Source: Enemella evansiae (GTDB lineage: Bacteria > Pseudomonadota > Alphaproteobacteria > Rhodobacterales > Rhodobacteraceae). Taken from it: a stretch of DNA of 57,415 nt. How positions within the stretch are numbered: the first letter of the stretch is position 1; each line of letters starts with the position of its first letter. Below, piece by piece: positions 39,865-48,999 of the stretch. The stretch spans positions 1-57,415 of the forward strand of contig JAFKDC010000028.1 in NCBI GenBank assembly GCA_017255395.1, read 5' to 3'. The position numbers were made by a program, and so were the translations under genes. A model generated the notes under the pieces. That model saw only the letters and a list, made by a program, of their open reading frames with translations, searched no databases and was not told the DNA's origin.

Positions 39865-40506
39865 TCAGATCGCGGCGAATTCGCCGGTGGCGGGGTCCAG
39901 ATGTTCCAGCCCACCTTCGGCGATCTCGTTCCAGACACCGTGCAGCGACAGCTGCCGTGCGGCCACGGCCTTTTCGACGAAGGGGAAGGTCATCAGGTTG
40001 CGCAGGGATGTGCGGATGGCTTCCTTCTCGAAGGCCTCCGGCTTGTTCTCGGCGTCCTTGATCGCCTCGTAGCCCGGCCGCAGGATATCCATCCAGCGCC
40101 CGACGAAAGAGGTCTGGTCCTCCAGCTCGGGCGCGCGGCCTTCGCACATGTCCAGACAGCCCTGCACACCGCCGCAGCGGGAATGGCCGACCACCACGAT
40201 ATGCGCGACCTTCAGCGCGGTGACCGCGTATTCCACCGCCGCCGAGGTGCCGTGCTGGTTGCCGTCGGGCTCATAGGGCGGCACGAGGTTCGCGATATTG
40301 CGGTGGATGAAGAACTCGCCCTGATCGGCACCGAAGATCGACGTGACGTGAACCCGCGAATCGCAACAGGCGATGATCATGGCGCGGGGCCGCTGCCCTT
40401 CGGTCGCGAGGCGCCGGTACCAGGCGCTGTTCTCGGCATAAGCCGTGGCTTTCCAGCCCTGAAAACGCTGGACGAGGAAGGTGGGCAGGGGGCGGACGAA
40501 CTCCAT
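39865..40506 (-). CDS. Beta-class carbonic anhydrase
   Basis: The 213-residue zinc enzyme interconverts CO2 and bicarbonate in the cytoplasm. Zinc ligands are in ACCDSRV (first Cys, with the Asp-Arg dyad) and VVGHSRCGG (His and second Cys). Length and the N-terminal PLPTFLVQRFQGWK are normal for the bacterial type. Bicarbonate supply would help CarB and carboxylases. It is transcribed alone and divergently from the small protein gene that follows. Confidence 0.94.
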   Translation of the reverse strand: MEFVRPLPTFLVQRFQGWKATAYAENSAWYRRLATEGQRPRAMIIACCDSRVHVTSIFGADQGEFFIHRNIANLVPPYEPDGNQHGTSAAVEYAVTALKVAHIVVVGHSRCGGVQGCLDMCEGRAPELEDQTSFVGRWMDILRPGYEAIKDAENKPEAFEKEAIRTSLRNLMTFPFVEKAVAARQLSLHGVWNEIAEGGLEHLDPATGEFAAI

Positions 40507-40650
40507 GGCTTGCTCCAGTCATGTCATGTTCGCCTTGGAGTACGCAGTATTCGCGGGAAATTCGAGCGAAAACCATCTTGGCGCCTAACCTTTTGACAAG
40601 GCCGCCCCTGCAAGGTGCGCCTGCCGTGGGGGCCATGAATGGGGTGCATT

Positions 40651-41031
40651 GTGACAGAGGTAACCTTCATCGCGCCGGTTGAACGACCGGCCATGAATAT
40701 TGCGCAGATCGAAACGTTGTGCTGCGATCTTGGCCCGAATGCCGCCGAGGACGTGGTCTGCCGCGCGATGGAGGAATTGGCCCAGCGGCTTTGTGCCATT
40801 CAGCGGCAGGCCGGCGTCGGCCCGCGCGAGGATATGCACAAGGGCCTGAAGGCGCTGGCCGCCATCGCCGACCAGATCGGCCTGTCTACGCTCAGCCGGG
40901 TCGCGCATGACGTCATGACCTGCATCGAATACGGCGACCGCGTTGCAGAGGCGGCGACCCTGGCGCGGCTGGCCCGCACCGGCGAACGCTCTTTGACCGA
41001 ACTCTGGGACATCAGCGCCTTTTCTCTGTGA
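40651..41031 (+). CDS. Conserved hypothetical helical protein
   Basis: From the GTG at 40651 the protein has 126 residues (an ATG at 40639 would add four). It is helical throughout with MNIAQIETLCCDLGPNAAEDVVCRAMEELAQRL and a HKGLKALAAIADQIGL stretch. The composition resembles small histidine-phosphotransfer-like proteins, but the signature HxxKG context is not clear, so this is only a thought. I recall related short proteins of unknown function in other roseobacters. Confidence 0.65.
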   Translation: MTEVTFIAPVERPAMNIAQIETLCCDLGPNAAEDVVCRAMEELAQRLCAIQRQAGVGPREDMHKGLKALAAIADQIGLSTLSRVAHDVMTCIEYGDRVAEAATLARLARTGERSLTELWDISAFSL

Positions 41032-41088
41032 CCCCTTGCGGCTGGGGATGGCGGGGATAGGCTGCCCGCCAACCAGACAGGAGCCGCC

Positions 41089-42468
41089 ATGACCCCCCGT
41101 TTCGCCGAACCCGATGCCGCAACCCTGACCCTGCATGTGATCGAGGCCGACGGTCTCTCCGGCTGGCTCGAAGGGCAGGACGCGTCGACCCGCGCATGGG
41201 TCGAGGCCAGCGGCTTCAAGGGCGGCCTGGGGCAGGCGCTGATGTTGCCGGGCGCGGGTGGCAAGCCCTCGGGCGCTCTGGCGGGTTATGGCACGGCGGC
41301 AGCGCGTGCCCGGGTGCGCTTCCCCCTGGCGGGGGCTATTCCGTCGCTGGCGCCGGGGTCTTACCGGTTTGCGGGCCTGCCTGACAGCGCCGCGCCGACA
41401 GAGGCGCTGGGCTGGCTGCTCTCGTCCTACCGCTTCGACCGCTACCGCGCGAATGCGCCGCAGGAACAGCAGCTCGTCGCGCCCGAAGGCGTGGATGCCG
41501 CCCGGCTCGAGGTGCTGGCGGCCAGCGAATGCCTGACCCGCGACCTCGTGAATACGACCGCCGCAGACATGGGCCCCGACGCGCTGGAACAGGCGGTCCG
41601 CGATCTCGCGGCCGAGTTCGACGCCACTATCGAGGTGACCAAGGGAGAAGCGCTGGAAAGCGGTTTCCCGATGATCCACGCGGTGGGCCGCGCCGCAGAG
41701 CAGGCCCCACGCCTGATCGACCTGCGCTGGGGCAGCGAAGGCCCGAGGTTGACGCTGGTCGGCAAGGGCGTGTGCTTCGACACCGGCGGGCTGAACCTGA
41801 AGCCGGGATCGTCCATGGGGCTGATGAAGAAGGACATGGGCGGCGCCGCCAATACCATCGGCCTCGCCCGGGCGATCATGGCGCTGGGGCTGAAGGTGCG
41901 CCTGCGCCTGCTGATCCCGGCTGTGGAAAACAGCGTTGCGGGCAACAGCTTCCGCCCCGGCGACATCCTGACCTCGCGCAAGGGGCTGACGGTGGAAATC
42001 AACAACACCGATGCCGAGGGTCGGCTGGTGCTGGCCGATGCGCTGGCCCTGGGCGACGAAGAGGCGCCCGACCTGATGATCTCGATGGCCACGCTGACCG
42101 GCGCCGCCCGCGTCGCCGTCGGACCGGACCTCGCGCCCTTCTACACCGACGCCGAAGACTTCAACGCCGCGCTGACCGCCGCCTCGGGGCCGCAGGCGGA
42201 CCCGGTCTGGCGCATGCCCTTCCACGAACCCTACGAGGCGATGATCGAACCCGGCATCGCCGACCTCGACAACGCGCCCTCGGGCGGCTTCGGCGGCTCG
42301 ATCACCGCCGCGCTCTTCCTGCGCCGCTTCACCGGGCAGGCGGCCCGCTACGCCCATTTCGACATTTATTCATGGCAACCCACGGCGGCCCCGGGCCGCG
42401 CCAAGGGCGGCCTGATGCAGGGCCCGCGCGCCATCCTCGCGGCGCTGCCAGAGGTGCTGGGCCTGTGA
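41089..42468 (+). CDS. M17 family leucyl aminopeptidase
   Basis: The 459-residue enzyme is a two-zinc cytosolic aminopeptidase. Catalytic core motifs are GKGVCFDTGGLNLK, KKDMGGAAN and the M17 signature NTDAEGRLVLADAL. The N-terminal domain is of the shorter type seen in alphaproteobacterial PepB-like proteins. It removes N-terminal residues from peptides. Its stop overlaps the next gene's GTG by 4 bases, coupling it to a murein-type peptidase. Confidence 0.92.
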   Translation: MTPRFAEPDAATLTLHVIEADGLSGWLEGQDASTRAWVEASGFKGGLGQALMLPGAGGKPSGALAGYGTAAARARVRFPLAGAIPSLAPGSYRFAGLPDSAAPTEALGWLLSSYRFDRYRANAPQEQQLVAPEGVDAARLEVLAASECLTRDLVNTTAADMGPDALEQAVRDLAAEFDATIEVTKGEALESGFPMIHAVGRAAEQAPRLIDLRWGSEGPRLTLVGKGVCFDTGGLNLKPGSSMGLMKKDMGGAANTIGLARAIMALGLKVRLRLLIPAVENSVAGNSFRPGDILTSRKGLTVEINNTDAEGRLVLADALALGDEEAPDLMISMATLTGAARVAVGPDLAPFYTDAEDFNAALTAASGPQADPVWRMPFHEPYEAMIEPGIADLDNAPSGGFGGSITAALFLRRFTGQAARYAHFDIYSWQPTAAPGRAKGGLMQGPRAILAALPEVLGL

Positions 42469-43325
42469 CGGACCGCCGCCTGACGCCGTTCAACGGGCGC
42501 GTCGCGGCGCTGCATCTGAAAGGCACCGTCGCGGCGGAGCGCTTCGCAGAGCCGGAAGCGCATCGCCTGGTGGCACCCCTCTCCGACCTGCGCGCCGCGC
42601 CCGATGGCCCGCGCGAGCGCCAGCTTCTGAGGGGCGAGACCTTTCTGACGCTGGAGACACGCGAGCAGATGGTCTTCGGCTACGCCGAGAAGGACGGCTA
42701 CTGCGGATGGATCGCCGCCTCCGACCTGATCGGTGCGCCGCATGAGGCGCCAACGCACCGCGTCAAGGTCGCCCGCAGCTACGGCAAGTCGACGCCCGGT
42801 CTCAAGGCATTCGGCAGCGTCACGCCGCTGTCGCTCGGCATGCGGCTGCCGGTTCTGGAGACGGCGGAGGGCTGGTCCCGGATCGCGTGGTCGCGCGGCA
42901 CGGCTTCGCGCGATCTCTTCGTGCCCTCCGGCCATCTGGCGCCGCTGGACAGCCCCGAGACAGAGCCGGTCCGGGTCGCGGAACGCCTGATCCACACGCC
43001 CTATCTCTGGGGCGGCAACTCGGCCTTCGGCATCGACTGCTCGGGGCTGGTTCAGGCCGCGCTCCTGGCCTGCGGCATCCCGTGCCCCGGCGACAGCGAT
43101 ATGCAACAAGGGGCACTGGGCGAGACCCTGCCCCTCGGCACCCCGCCCCGACGCGGCGACCTGATGTTCTGGAAAGGCCATGTCGCCTGGGTCGCGGACC
43201 GCGACACCCTCCTGCACGCCAATGCCTTCCACATGGCCGTGGCCTTCGAGCCAATCACGCAAGCCCTCCAGCGTATCGCCGAACAGGGCGACGGTCCCGT
43301 CACCCGCCACGCCCGCTTGACCTGA
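42465..43325 (+). CDS. C40 family (NlpC/P60) peptidase
   Basis: The 286-residue protein starts at a GTG overlapping the aminopeptidase stop. Two SH3-like regions (about residues 30-170) precede an NlpC/P60 domain with the catalytic Cys in FGIDCSGLVQ and the His in KGHVAWV. This class cuts gamma-D-Glu-diaminopimelate bonds in murein peptides. No signal peptide is visible, so it probably works on imported or recycled peptides in the cytoplasm. That would fit its coupling to an aminopeptidase. Confidence 0.9.
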   Translation: MTDRRLTPFNGRVAALHLKGTVAAERFAEPEAHRLVAPLSDLRAAPDGPRERQLLRGETFLTLETREQMVFGYAEKDGYCGWIAASDLIGAPHEAPTHRVKVARSYGKSTPGLKAFGSVTPLSLGMRLPVLETAEGWSRIAWSRGTASRDLFVPSGHLAPLDSPETEPVRVAERLIHTPYLWGGNSAFGIDCSGLVQAALLACGIPCPGDSDMQQGALGETLPLGTPPRRGDLMFWKGHVAWVADRDTLLHANAFHMAVAFEPITQALQRIAEQGDGPVTRHARLT

Positions 43326-43418
43326 ACGGTATCAACTCCCTCACCTGCCACAGATGCCTGCCTGACCCCCTCGCAGATACCGTAGCCCCCGACCGCCTGC
43401 ACCGCCATCCTCCTCCCG

Positions 43419-43477
43419 CTTCTTTGGTCCCGCAAATACCTCGGGGGCGCCCCGCAGGGGCGGGGGCAGAGCCCCCT
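43419..43477 (+). repeat. Dispersed intergenic element, copy 4
   Basis: CTTCTTTGGTCCCGCAAATA, then CCTCGGGGGCGCCCCGCAGG and a GGGGGC/GCCCCC stem. It stands about 95 bases after the NlpC/P60 stop, in the same orientation as that gene. Confidence 0.65.
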
Positions 43478-43584
43478 TCCGACACCGCCCGCCGCGCGAC
43501 ACCCGGACTGTCGACCTCCAGCCGCGCCCTTGAGCATCCGCCCGTGACCTGCCACGCTCCGCCCAGAGCCAGCAAGGAGCCGCC

Positions 43585-44541
43585 ATGCCCTCCGATCCCT
43601 TCTTTCGCCCGGTTTCGGGCTTCGACCTTCCGCGTTTCGCCGGGGTGCCGACCTTCATGCGGCTGCCGCAGGTCACGCCGGATCACCCGCGCTTCGCGGA
43701 GGTCGAGATCGGCCTCGTCGGCGTCCCCTGGGACAGCGGGACGACGAACCGCCCCGGCCCGCGTCATGGGCCGCGGCAGTTGCGCGATGCCTCGACCATG
43801 ATCCGCGCCCAGCATGCGACCACCGGGATGCGCCCTTTCGAGGCGGCGCATTGCGCCGACCTCGGCGATGTCGGCCCGAACCCGGCGGATATCGCCGACA
43901 CCATGGCCCGCATCACCGCCTTCTACGACGGGCTGGTGGCCAACGGCATCCGTCCGCTGACGGCGGGTGGCGATCACCTGACCTCGCTCCCGGTCCTGCG
44001 CGCGCTGGCGAAGGCCGGTCCGCTCGGCATGATCCACTTCGACAGCCATACGGACCTCTTCAAGTCCTACTTCGGCGGCACGCTCTACACCCATGGCACC
44101 CCCTTCCGCCGCGCGGTGGAAGAGGGGCTTCTGGACCCGAAACGGGTGATCCAGATCGGCATCCGCGGCACCATGTACGACACTGAGGACCGTGACTTTG
44201 CCAAGGCCGTGGGCATCCGGATCGTGACCATCGAAGAGCTCTTCGAGCGCGGCATCCCCGAGGTCATGCAGGAGGCGCGCGCGGTCGTGGGCACCCGGCC
44301 CTGCTATGTCAGCTACGACATCGACTTCGTCGACCCGGCCTTCGCGCCCGGCACCGGCACACCCGAGGTCGGCGGGCCGAACAGCTTTCAGGCGCTGCAG
44401 GTCTGCCGGGAACTGGCGGGGCTGGATATCGTCGGCGCGGACCTCGTCGAGGTCTCACCGCCCTTCGACGCCAGCGGCGGCACCGCCTTCCTCGGCGTGT
44501 CGGTGATGTTCGAACTGCTCTGCGCGATGCTGGCACGATAA
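43585..44541 (+). CDS. Agmatinase/ureohydrolase family protein
   Basis: The 318-residue protein has the dinuclear manganese motifs of arginase-family enzymes: TAGGDHLTS, MIHFDSHTDL and SYDIDFVDPAFAPGTGTPE. This group splits urea from guanidino compounds such as agmatine, guanidinobutyrate or guanidinopropionate. In the second motif Ser replaces the common Ala (DAHxD), a modest deviation. The exact substrate is uncertain. It is followed by a pair of perfect palindromes. Confidence 0.9.
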   Translation: MPSDPFFRPVSGFDLPRFAGVPTFMRLPQVTPDHPRFAEVEIGLVGVPWDSGTTNRPGPRHGPRQLRDASTMIRAQHATTGMRPFEAAHCADLGDVGPNPADIADTMARITAFYDGLVANGIRPLTAGGDHLTSLPVLRALAKAGPLGMIHFDSHTDLFKSYFGGTLYTHGTPFRRAVEEGLLDPKRVIQIGIRGTMYDTEDRDFAKAVGIRIVTIEELFERGIPEVMQEARAVVGTRPCYVSYDIDFVDPAFAPGTGTPEVGGPNSFQALQVCRELAGLDIVGADLVEVSPPFDASGGTAFLGVSVMFELLCAMLAR

Positions 44542-44619
44542 CGCCTCTTCCGGGCACCGCCTGCCCGGCGGGCCAGCCCCGGAACGAAGACGCAAACGCG
44601 CTCGCCCGCGGTCCGCGCC

Positions 44620-44665
44620 CGGAATTTTGCAAAAATTCCGATCCGGAAACTTTGAAAGTTTCCGG
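44620..44665. repeat. Paired-palindrome repeat, copy 1
   Basis: Palindrome 1 is CGGAATTTT (44620-44628) with AAAATTCCG (44632-44640). Two bases later palindrome 2 is CCGGAAACTTT (44643-44653) with AAAGTTTCCGG (44655-44665) around one central base. It fills the convergent gap between the agmatinase-family and DUF2794 genes. A copy of the same layout lies between serC and serA. Confidence 0.75.
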
Positions 44666-45010
44666 CTACTCCACCGCGCGGATCAGCTTGCGCTCCAGCA
44701 CCCGCAGGACCGTGCGCAGGTCGGACCCGCGTTTCAGCACCTGCCCGTCCATGCCGAAGACCGCATATTGCCCCTGCCGCCCGCGCAGCTTGGGCCGCTT
44801 CTCGATCCGGTAGAGCGGGGTCTCGGCGGTCCGCCGGAAAACCGAGAAGACCGCCACCTCGCGCAGCGAGGAGATGCCGTAGTCGCGCCACTCTCCGGCG
44901 GCGACCATGCGCCCGTACAGCGACAGGATCACGTTGAGTTCGTTGCGCTGAAAGGCGACCACCTCGTCGGGGGGGGCGCCGCGACCGGGGAAGGGCGTCA
45001 GGCTGTTCAT
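44666..45010 (-). CDS. DUF2794 family protein
   Basis: The 114-residue protein carries the DUF2794 core: FQRNELNVILSLYGRMVAAGEWRDY and then AVFSVFRRTAETPLYRIEKRPKL. Members are short cytosolic alphaproteobacterial proteins of unknown function. The start at 45010 is chosen over 45040 because it matches the usual length. The stop codon touches the palindrome repeat directly. Confidence 0.88.
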   Translation of the reverse strand: MNSLTPFPGRGAPPDEVVAFQRNELNVILSLYGRMVAAGEWRDYGISSLREVAVFSVFRRTAETPLYRIEKRPKLRGRQGQYAVFGMDGQVLKRGSDLRTVLRVLERKLIRAVE

Positions 45011-45049
45011 GCTATCAGAGTTGCGCTCTTTCGAAGGCAAATCAAGGGG

Positions 45050-45823
45050 TCACGCGAACCGGGCGCGCGCTTCGGGATGGGCGGGCGGCAGTGCGGGCAT
45101 CTCTGGGTCGCCGCTGTCCAGCCAGGCCTCGGCGCCGGGGGTCAGCTGCGCGTAGGCCCGCGCGACCCTTGCATGCAGGTCGCGCACCGGCAGCGCCTCG
45201 GTCGGGACCGGGGGCCAGAGCAGGATCAGCCTGCGCCAGCGGTGGACCAGAAGCACCCGTGCCGCTGCACAGTCGAGCGGCGGCGCGTCGAAGCCTTCGA
45301 GCGCGGCAAGGTCCTGTATCAGCCGGTCCAGCGCGGCGCGGTGCGCGGGGTCCAGCGCCTGCCGGATCTCCTCGGCGCCTTGCGGGTCCAGCCGTCCGGT
45401 CAGCCGGAAGCCCGTGGCCGCATCGCCGGGCGGCGCGGGCCGCAACCAGCCCCCGGCCACGTGCAGGGCGCGCGGGCTTTCGCGGGTCTCGAAGACCCAT
45501 GCCTCGGGCCCGCTGTCCGGCGGCGCATAGATCCGCGCCGTGGCGGGGCCGAACTCCGCCAGCCCGCGCGGCGTCAGGCTGTAGCTGCTGGTCCGCCCGC
45601 TGCGCGTGCTTTCCACCCAGCCGTCCGAGGACAGCCGCGACAGGGCGGTGCGCAGTGCCCCCGTCTCGATGCCGATCCGCCCCAGCAGGCGGCTGAGTCG
45701 CTGGGTCGCCACCCGCCCGCCACGCTGCTGCACGCAGTCGCCGAAGACGGTGATCACAAGCGACCAGACGCGCGGTCTTCCGTCCGCGTTGAGACTGTCG
45801 ATGAGAGGCGCCAAGGGGTCCAT
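45050..45823 (-). CDS. PaaX-family transcriptional regulator
   Basis: The 257-residue protein resembles PaaX, the phenylacetyl-CoA-responsive repressor of phenylacetate breakdown. It has a winged-helix N-terminus (RLSRLLGRIGIETGALRTALSRLSSDGWVESTRSGR) and the longer PaaX-type C-terminal region. The start at 45823 follows family length; a frame to 45862 also exists. It is divergent from the paaI-thiolase-paaK run, with a 103-base control region between, which supports its assignment. Confidence 0.87.
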   Translation of the reverse strand: MDPLAPLIDSLNADGRPRVWSLVITVFGDCVQQRGGRVATQRLSRLLGRIGIETGALRTALSRLSSDGWVESTRSGRTSSYSLTPRGLAEFGPATARIYAPPDSGPEAWVFETRESPRALHVAGGWLRPAPPGDAATGFRLTGRLDPQGAEEIRQALDPAHRAALDRLIQDLAALEGFDAPPLDCAAARVLLVHRWRRLILLWPPVPTEALPVRDLHARVARAYAQLTPGAEAWLDSGDPEMPALPPAHPEARARFA

Positions 45824-45879
45824 GCCCCTGATTAGACGCGCTTTCCGCGCCCGCGCAAGCACGGCTTTCGTTATTACTT

Positions 45880-45891
45880 GACCGATCGGTC
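45880..45891. promoter_or_regulatory. Palindromic operator candidate in the paaX-paaI gap
   Basis: GACCGATCGGTC is a perfect 12-base palindrome flanked by TT and GG (TTGACCGATCGGTCGG), 35 bases before paaI. It resembles TetR-type operators such as those of PaaR regulators of phenylacetate genes (ACCGACCGGTCGGT). Confidence 0.5.
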
Positions 45892-45926
45892 GGTTTTAGG
45901 CATCGTCCGGTGAGGGAGGACAGCCG

Positions 45927-46424
45927 ATGACACCGGACGAGCGCGCAAGCCGCTCTGCCCAGGCGATGTGGGCACAGGATGCCGCAAGCCAGGGCATGGG
46001 CATGCAGATCGACGCCGTCGGTCCGGGCCGCGCGGTCCTGTCCATGACGGTCCAGCCGCATCACCTGAACGGTCACGGCATCTGCCACGGCGGGTTCATC
46101 TTCACCCTTGCCGACAGCGCCTTCGCCTTTGCCTGCAACAGTTACAACACGCTGACTGTCGCGCAGGAAAACCAGATCACCTTTCTGTCCCCCGGCCGCG
46201 CCGCAGAGCGCCTGACCGCCACCTGCGAAGAGCAGGCGCGGCAGGGCCGGTCAGGCATCTACGACGTGCGCGTGACCGGAGAGGACGGGCGCACCGTGGC
46301 GCTGATGCGCGGCCTCTCGCGGCAGGTGAAGGGCCAGCATTTCGAAGAAACCGGCGAAGAGACCCCGGCGGGCGGGGGGGATCCCACAGGCCACCAGACC
46401 ACCAAGGAGAGCGGCAATGCGTGA
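45927..46424 (+). CDS. paaI: Hydroxyphenylacetyl-CoA thioesterase
   Basis: The 165-residue hotdog thioesterase has the PaaI signature HLNGHGICHGGFIFTLADSAF with the active-site region and a TFLSPGRAAERL strand. It releases CoA from dead-end hydroxylated phenylacetyl-CoA products and so protects the phenylacetate route. The C-terminus is about 25 residues longer than usual and poorly ordered. It overlaps the thiolase ATG by 8 bases. Confidence 0.92.
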   Translation: MTPDERASRSAQAMWAQDAASQGMGMQIDAVGPGRAVLSMTVQPHHLNGHGICHGGFIFTLADSAFAFACNSYNTLTVAQENQITFLSPGRAAERLTATCEEQARQGRSGIYDVRVTGEDGRTVALMRGLSRQVKGQHFEETGEETPAGGGDPTGHQTTKESGNA

Positions 46425-47601
46425 GGCATGGCTTTGTGCGGGCACCCGCACCCCCATCGGACGCTACGGCGGCGCGCTGTCCGGCGTGCGGCCCGACGAC
46501 CTGCTGGCGGGCGTGATGCGCGCCGTGGTGCCTGCGGGACTGCCGGTGGACGAGGTCATCATGGGCTGCGCCAATCAGGCGGGCGAGGACAACCGCAACG
46601 TCGCCCGCATGTCCGCCCTGCTGGCGGGGCTGGGCGAAGAGGTGCCGGGCGTCACGGTGAACCGGCTCTGCGGCTCTGGCCTCGACGCGCTGGCCATGGC
46701 GATGCGGCAGGTGAAATGCGGCGAGGCCGAGGTGATCGTGGCGGGCGGCGTTGAATCCATGTCCCGCGCGCCCTTCGTCATGCCCAAGGCGACGCAGGCC
46801 TTCACCCGGGCCAACGAGGTCTTCGACACCACCATCGGCTGGCGCTTCGTCAACCGGCAGATGAAGGCGCAGTTCGGCGTGGACTCGATGCCCGAGACCG
46901 CAGAGAACGTCGCCGCCGACTTCAACGTCAGCCGCGCCGATCAGGACGCCTTTGCCCTGCGCTCGCAAGACCGCGCCGCTGCCGCCATCGCCTCTGGCCG
47001 TATGGCGCGGGAAATCACGCCGGTCACGATCTCGCAGCGCAGGGGCGATCCGCTGGTGGTGGACACGGACGAGCACCCGCGCGCCACGACGCTGGAGAAG
47101 CTGGGCAGCCTGCCCACACCCTTCCGCGAGGGCGGCAGCGTGACGGCGGGCAATGCCTCGGGCGTCAATGACGGGGCCTGCGCGCTGATCGTTGCCTCCC
47201 CCGAGGCCGCGGAGAAACACGGCCTGACGCCCATGGCGCGGCTGATCGGGGCCGCCACGGCGGGGGTGGCGCCGCGCATCATGGGCTTCGGTCCGGCGCC
47301 CGCGACGGACAAGCTGCTGGCCCGCCTTGGGCTCGGGATCGCCGACATGGATGTGATCGAGTTGAACGAGGCCTTCGCCGCGCAGGCGCTTGCGGTCACA
47401 CGCCACCTCGGGCTGCGGGACGATGCATCGCATGTGAACCCGAACGGCGGCGCCATCGCGCTGGGGCATCCGCTGGGCATGTCCGGTGCGCGTCTTGCCC
47501 TGACGGCGGCGCATTCGCTGGCAGAGGGCGGGCGCTATGCGCTTTGCACCATGTGCATCGGCGTGGGGCAGGGGATCGCGCTGGTCATGGAACGCATCTG
47601 A
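46417..47601 (+). CDS. 3-oxoadipyl-CoA thiolase
   Basis: The 394-residue thiolase has the acylating cysteine in VNRLCGSGLDAL, the NPNGGAIALGHPLGMSG histidine motif and the C-terminal CMCIGVGQG cysteine. It closely follows the PcaF/PaaJ pattern, which cuts 3-oxoadipyl-CoA into succinyl-CoA and acetyl-CoA at the end of the phenylacetate and beta-ketoadipate routes. The position between paaI and paaK favours a phenylacetate role (PaaJ). Its start overlaps paaI. Confidence 0.92.
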   Translation: MREAWLCAGTRTPIGRYGGALSGVRPDDLLAGVMRAVVPAGLPVDEVIMGCANQAGEDNRNVARMSALLAGLGEEVPGVTVNRLCGSGLDALAMAMRQVKCGEAEVIVAGGVESMSRAPFVMPKATQAFTRANEVFDTTIGWRFVNRQMKAQFGVDSMPETAENVAADFNVSRADQDAFALRSQDRAAAAIASGRMAREITPVTISQRRGDPLVVDTDEHPRATTLEKLGSLPTPFREGGSVTAGNASGVNDGACALIVASPEAAEKHGLTPMARLIGAATAGVAPRIMGFGPAPATDKLLARLGLGIADMDVIELNEAFAAQALAVTRHLGLRDDASHVNPNGGAIALGHPLGMSGARLALTAAHSLAEGGRYALCTMCIGVGQGIALVMERI

Positions 47602-47622
47602 GCGCAGTTTAGGGAGGACGCC

Positions 47623-48927
47623 ATGAAGGACCTGACACCGGAGAAGGGCAGCCTCGACCCGATCGAAATCGCCTCACGCGATGAGATCGCCGCGCTGCAA
47701 CTGGACCGCATGAAATGGTCGCTGCGCCACGCCTACGAGAACGTGCCCCACTACAAGGCCAGCTTCGACGCGGCGGGGGCGCATCCGGACGACCTGCACA
47801 GCCTCGCGGACCTCGCGAAGTTCCCTTTCACGGTGAAGTCCGACCTGCGCAACAACTACCCCTTCGGCATGTTCGCCGTGCCGCGCGAACAGGTGAAGCG
47901 CATCCATGCCTCATCGGGGACCACCGGGCAGCCGACCGTGGTCGGCTATACCGAGCGCGACCTCGACACTTGGGCCACTGTGGTGGCGCGGTCCTTGCGG
48001 GCAAGCGGGCTGCGGCCCGGCGACATCCTGCACAACGCCTATGGCTACGGGCTGTTCACCGGCGGTCTCGGCATCCATCTGGGCGCCGACAGGCTGGGGC
48101 TGTCGACGGTGCCGATCTCGGGCGGGATGACACAGCGGCAGGTGCGGCTGATCGAGGACTTCGGCGCCAAGGGCATCACCGTGACGCCGTCCTACGCGCT
48201 GTCGATCATCGACGAATACGCGGCGCAGGGGCTGGATCCGCGCAGGTCGCCCCTGCAGGTGGGCATCTTCGGCGCCGAGCCATGGACCAACGCCATGCGG
48301 CGCGAGATCGAAGAGGCCTTCGACATGCACGCCGTGGACATCTACGGCCTGTCCGAGGTCATGGGGCCGGGCGTCGCCAATGAATGCGTCGAGACCAAGG
48401 ACGGGCTGCACATCTGGGAGGATCACTTCTACCCCGAAGTGATCGACCCGGAGACGGGCGCGGTGCTGCCGGACGGCGAACTGGGCGAGCTGGTCTTTAC
48501 CTCGCTGACCAAAGAGGCCTTCCCGATCGTCCGCTACCGCACCCGCGACCTGACGCGGCTCTTGCCCGGCACGGCGCGGTCGATGCGCCGGATGGAAAAG
48601 GTCACGGGCCGGTCGGATGACATGATCATCCTGCGCGGGGTGAATGTCTTCCCGACCCAGATCGAGGAGCAGCTGATGACGGTCGCGGCCCTGGCGCCGC
48701 ATTTCCAGCTGGAACTGAACCGCGTGGGCCACAGAGACGAGATGACGGTGCTCTGCGAATGCCTGCCCGAAACCGCCGCCGCCCGAGAGGCCGCCGCGCG
48801 GGACCTGTCCACACGGATCAAGCAGGTGGTCGGCGTGACGGTGCGCGTCTCTGTCGCCGACCCGGGCGGTGTCCAGCGCAGCCAGGGCAAGGCGGTGCGC
48901 ATCCTCGACAACCGCCCGAAGGCCTGA
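47623..48927 (+). CDS. paaK: Phenylacetate-CoA ligase
   Basis: The 434-residue adenylate-forming ligase activates phenylacetate to phenylacetyl-CoA with ATP. Motifs are [19 protein letters not shown] (P-loop-like), [16 protein letters not shown] and [17 protein letters not shown] in the C-terminal lid region. Length is typical. AGGGAGGA precedes the ATG, 21 bases after the thiolase stop. Genes for the ring epoxidase (paaABCDE) and the later paaGZ steps are not in the window. Confidence 0.95.
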   Translation: MKDLTPEKGSLDPIEIASRDEIAALQLDRMKWSLRHAYENVPHYKASFDAAGAHPDDLHSLADLAKFPFTVKSDLRNNYPFGMFAVPREQVKRIHASSGTTGQPTVVGYTERDLDTWATVVARSLRASGLRPGDILHNAYGYGLFTGGLGIHLGADRLGLSTVPISGGMTQRQVRLIEDFGAKGITVTPSYALSIIDEYAAQGLDPRRSPLQVGIFGAEPWTNAMRREIEEAFDMHAVDIYGLSEVMGPGVANECVETKDGLHIWEDHFYPEVIDPETGAVLPDGELGELVFTSLTKEAFPIVRYRTRDLTRLLPGTARSMRRMEKVTGRSDDMIILRGVNVFPTQIEEQLMTVAALAPHFQLELNRVGHRDEMTVLCECLPETAAAREAAARDLSTRIKQVVGVTVRVSVADPGGVQRSQGKAVRILDNRPKA

Positions 48928-48999
48928 GCCCGGCGGGCCGCCGCTCGTCCTTCGGACATCGCCCCGCCCACCGTCCCGTGACCGCACGCGCGCCCCTGT

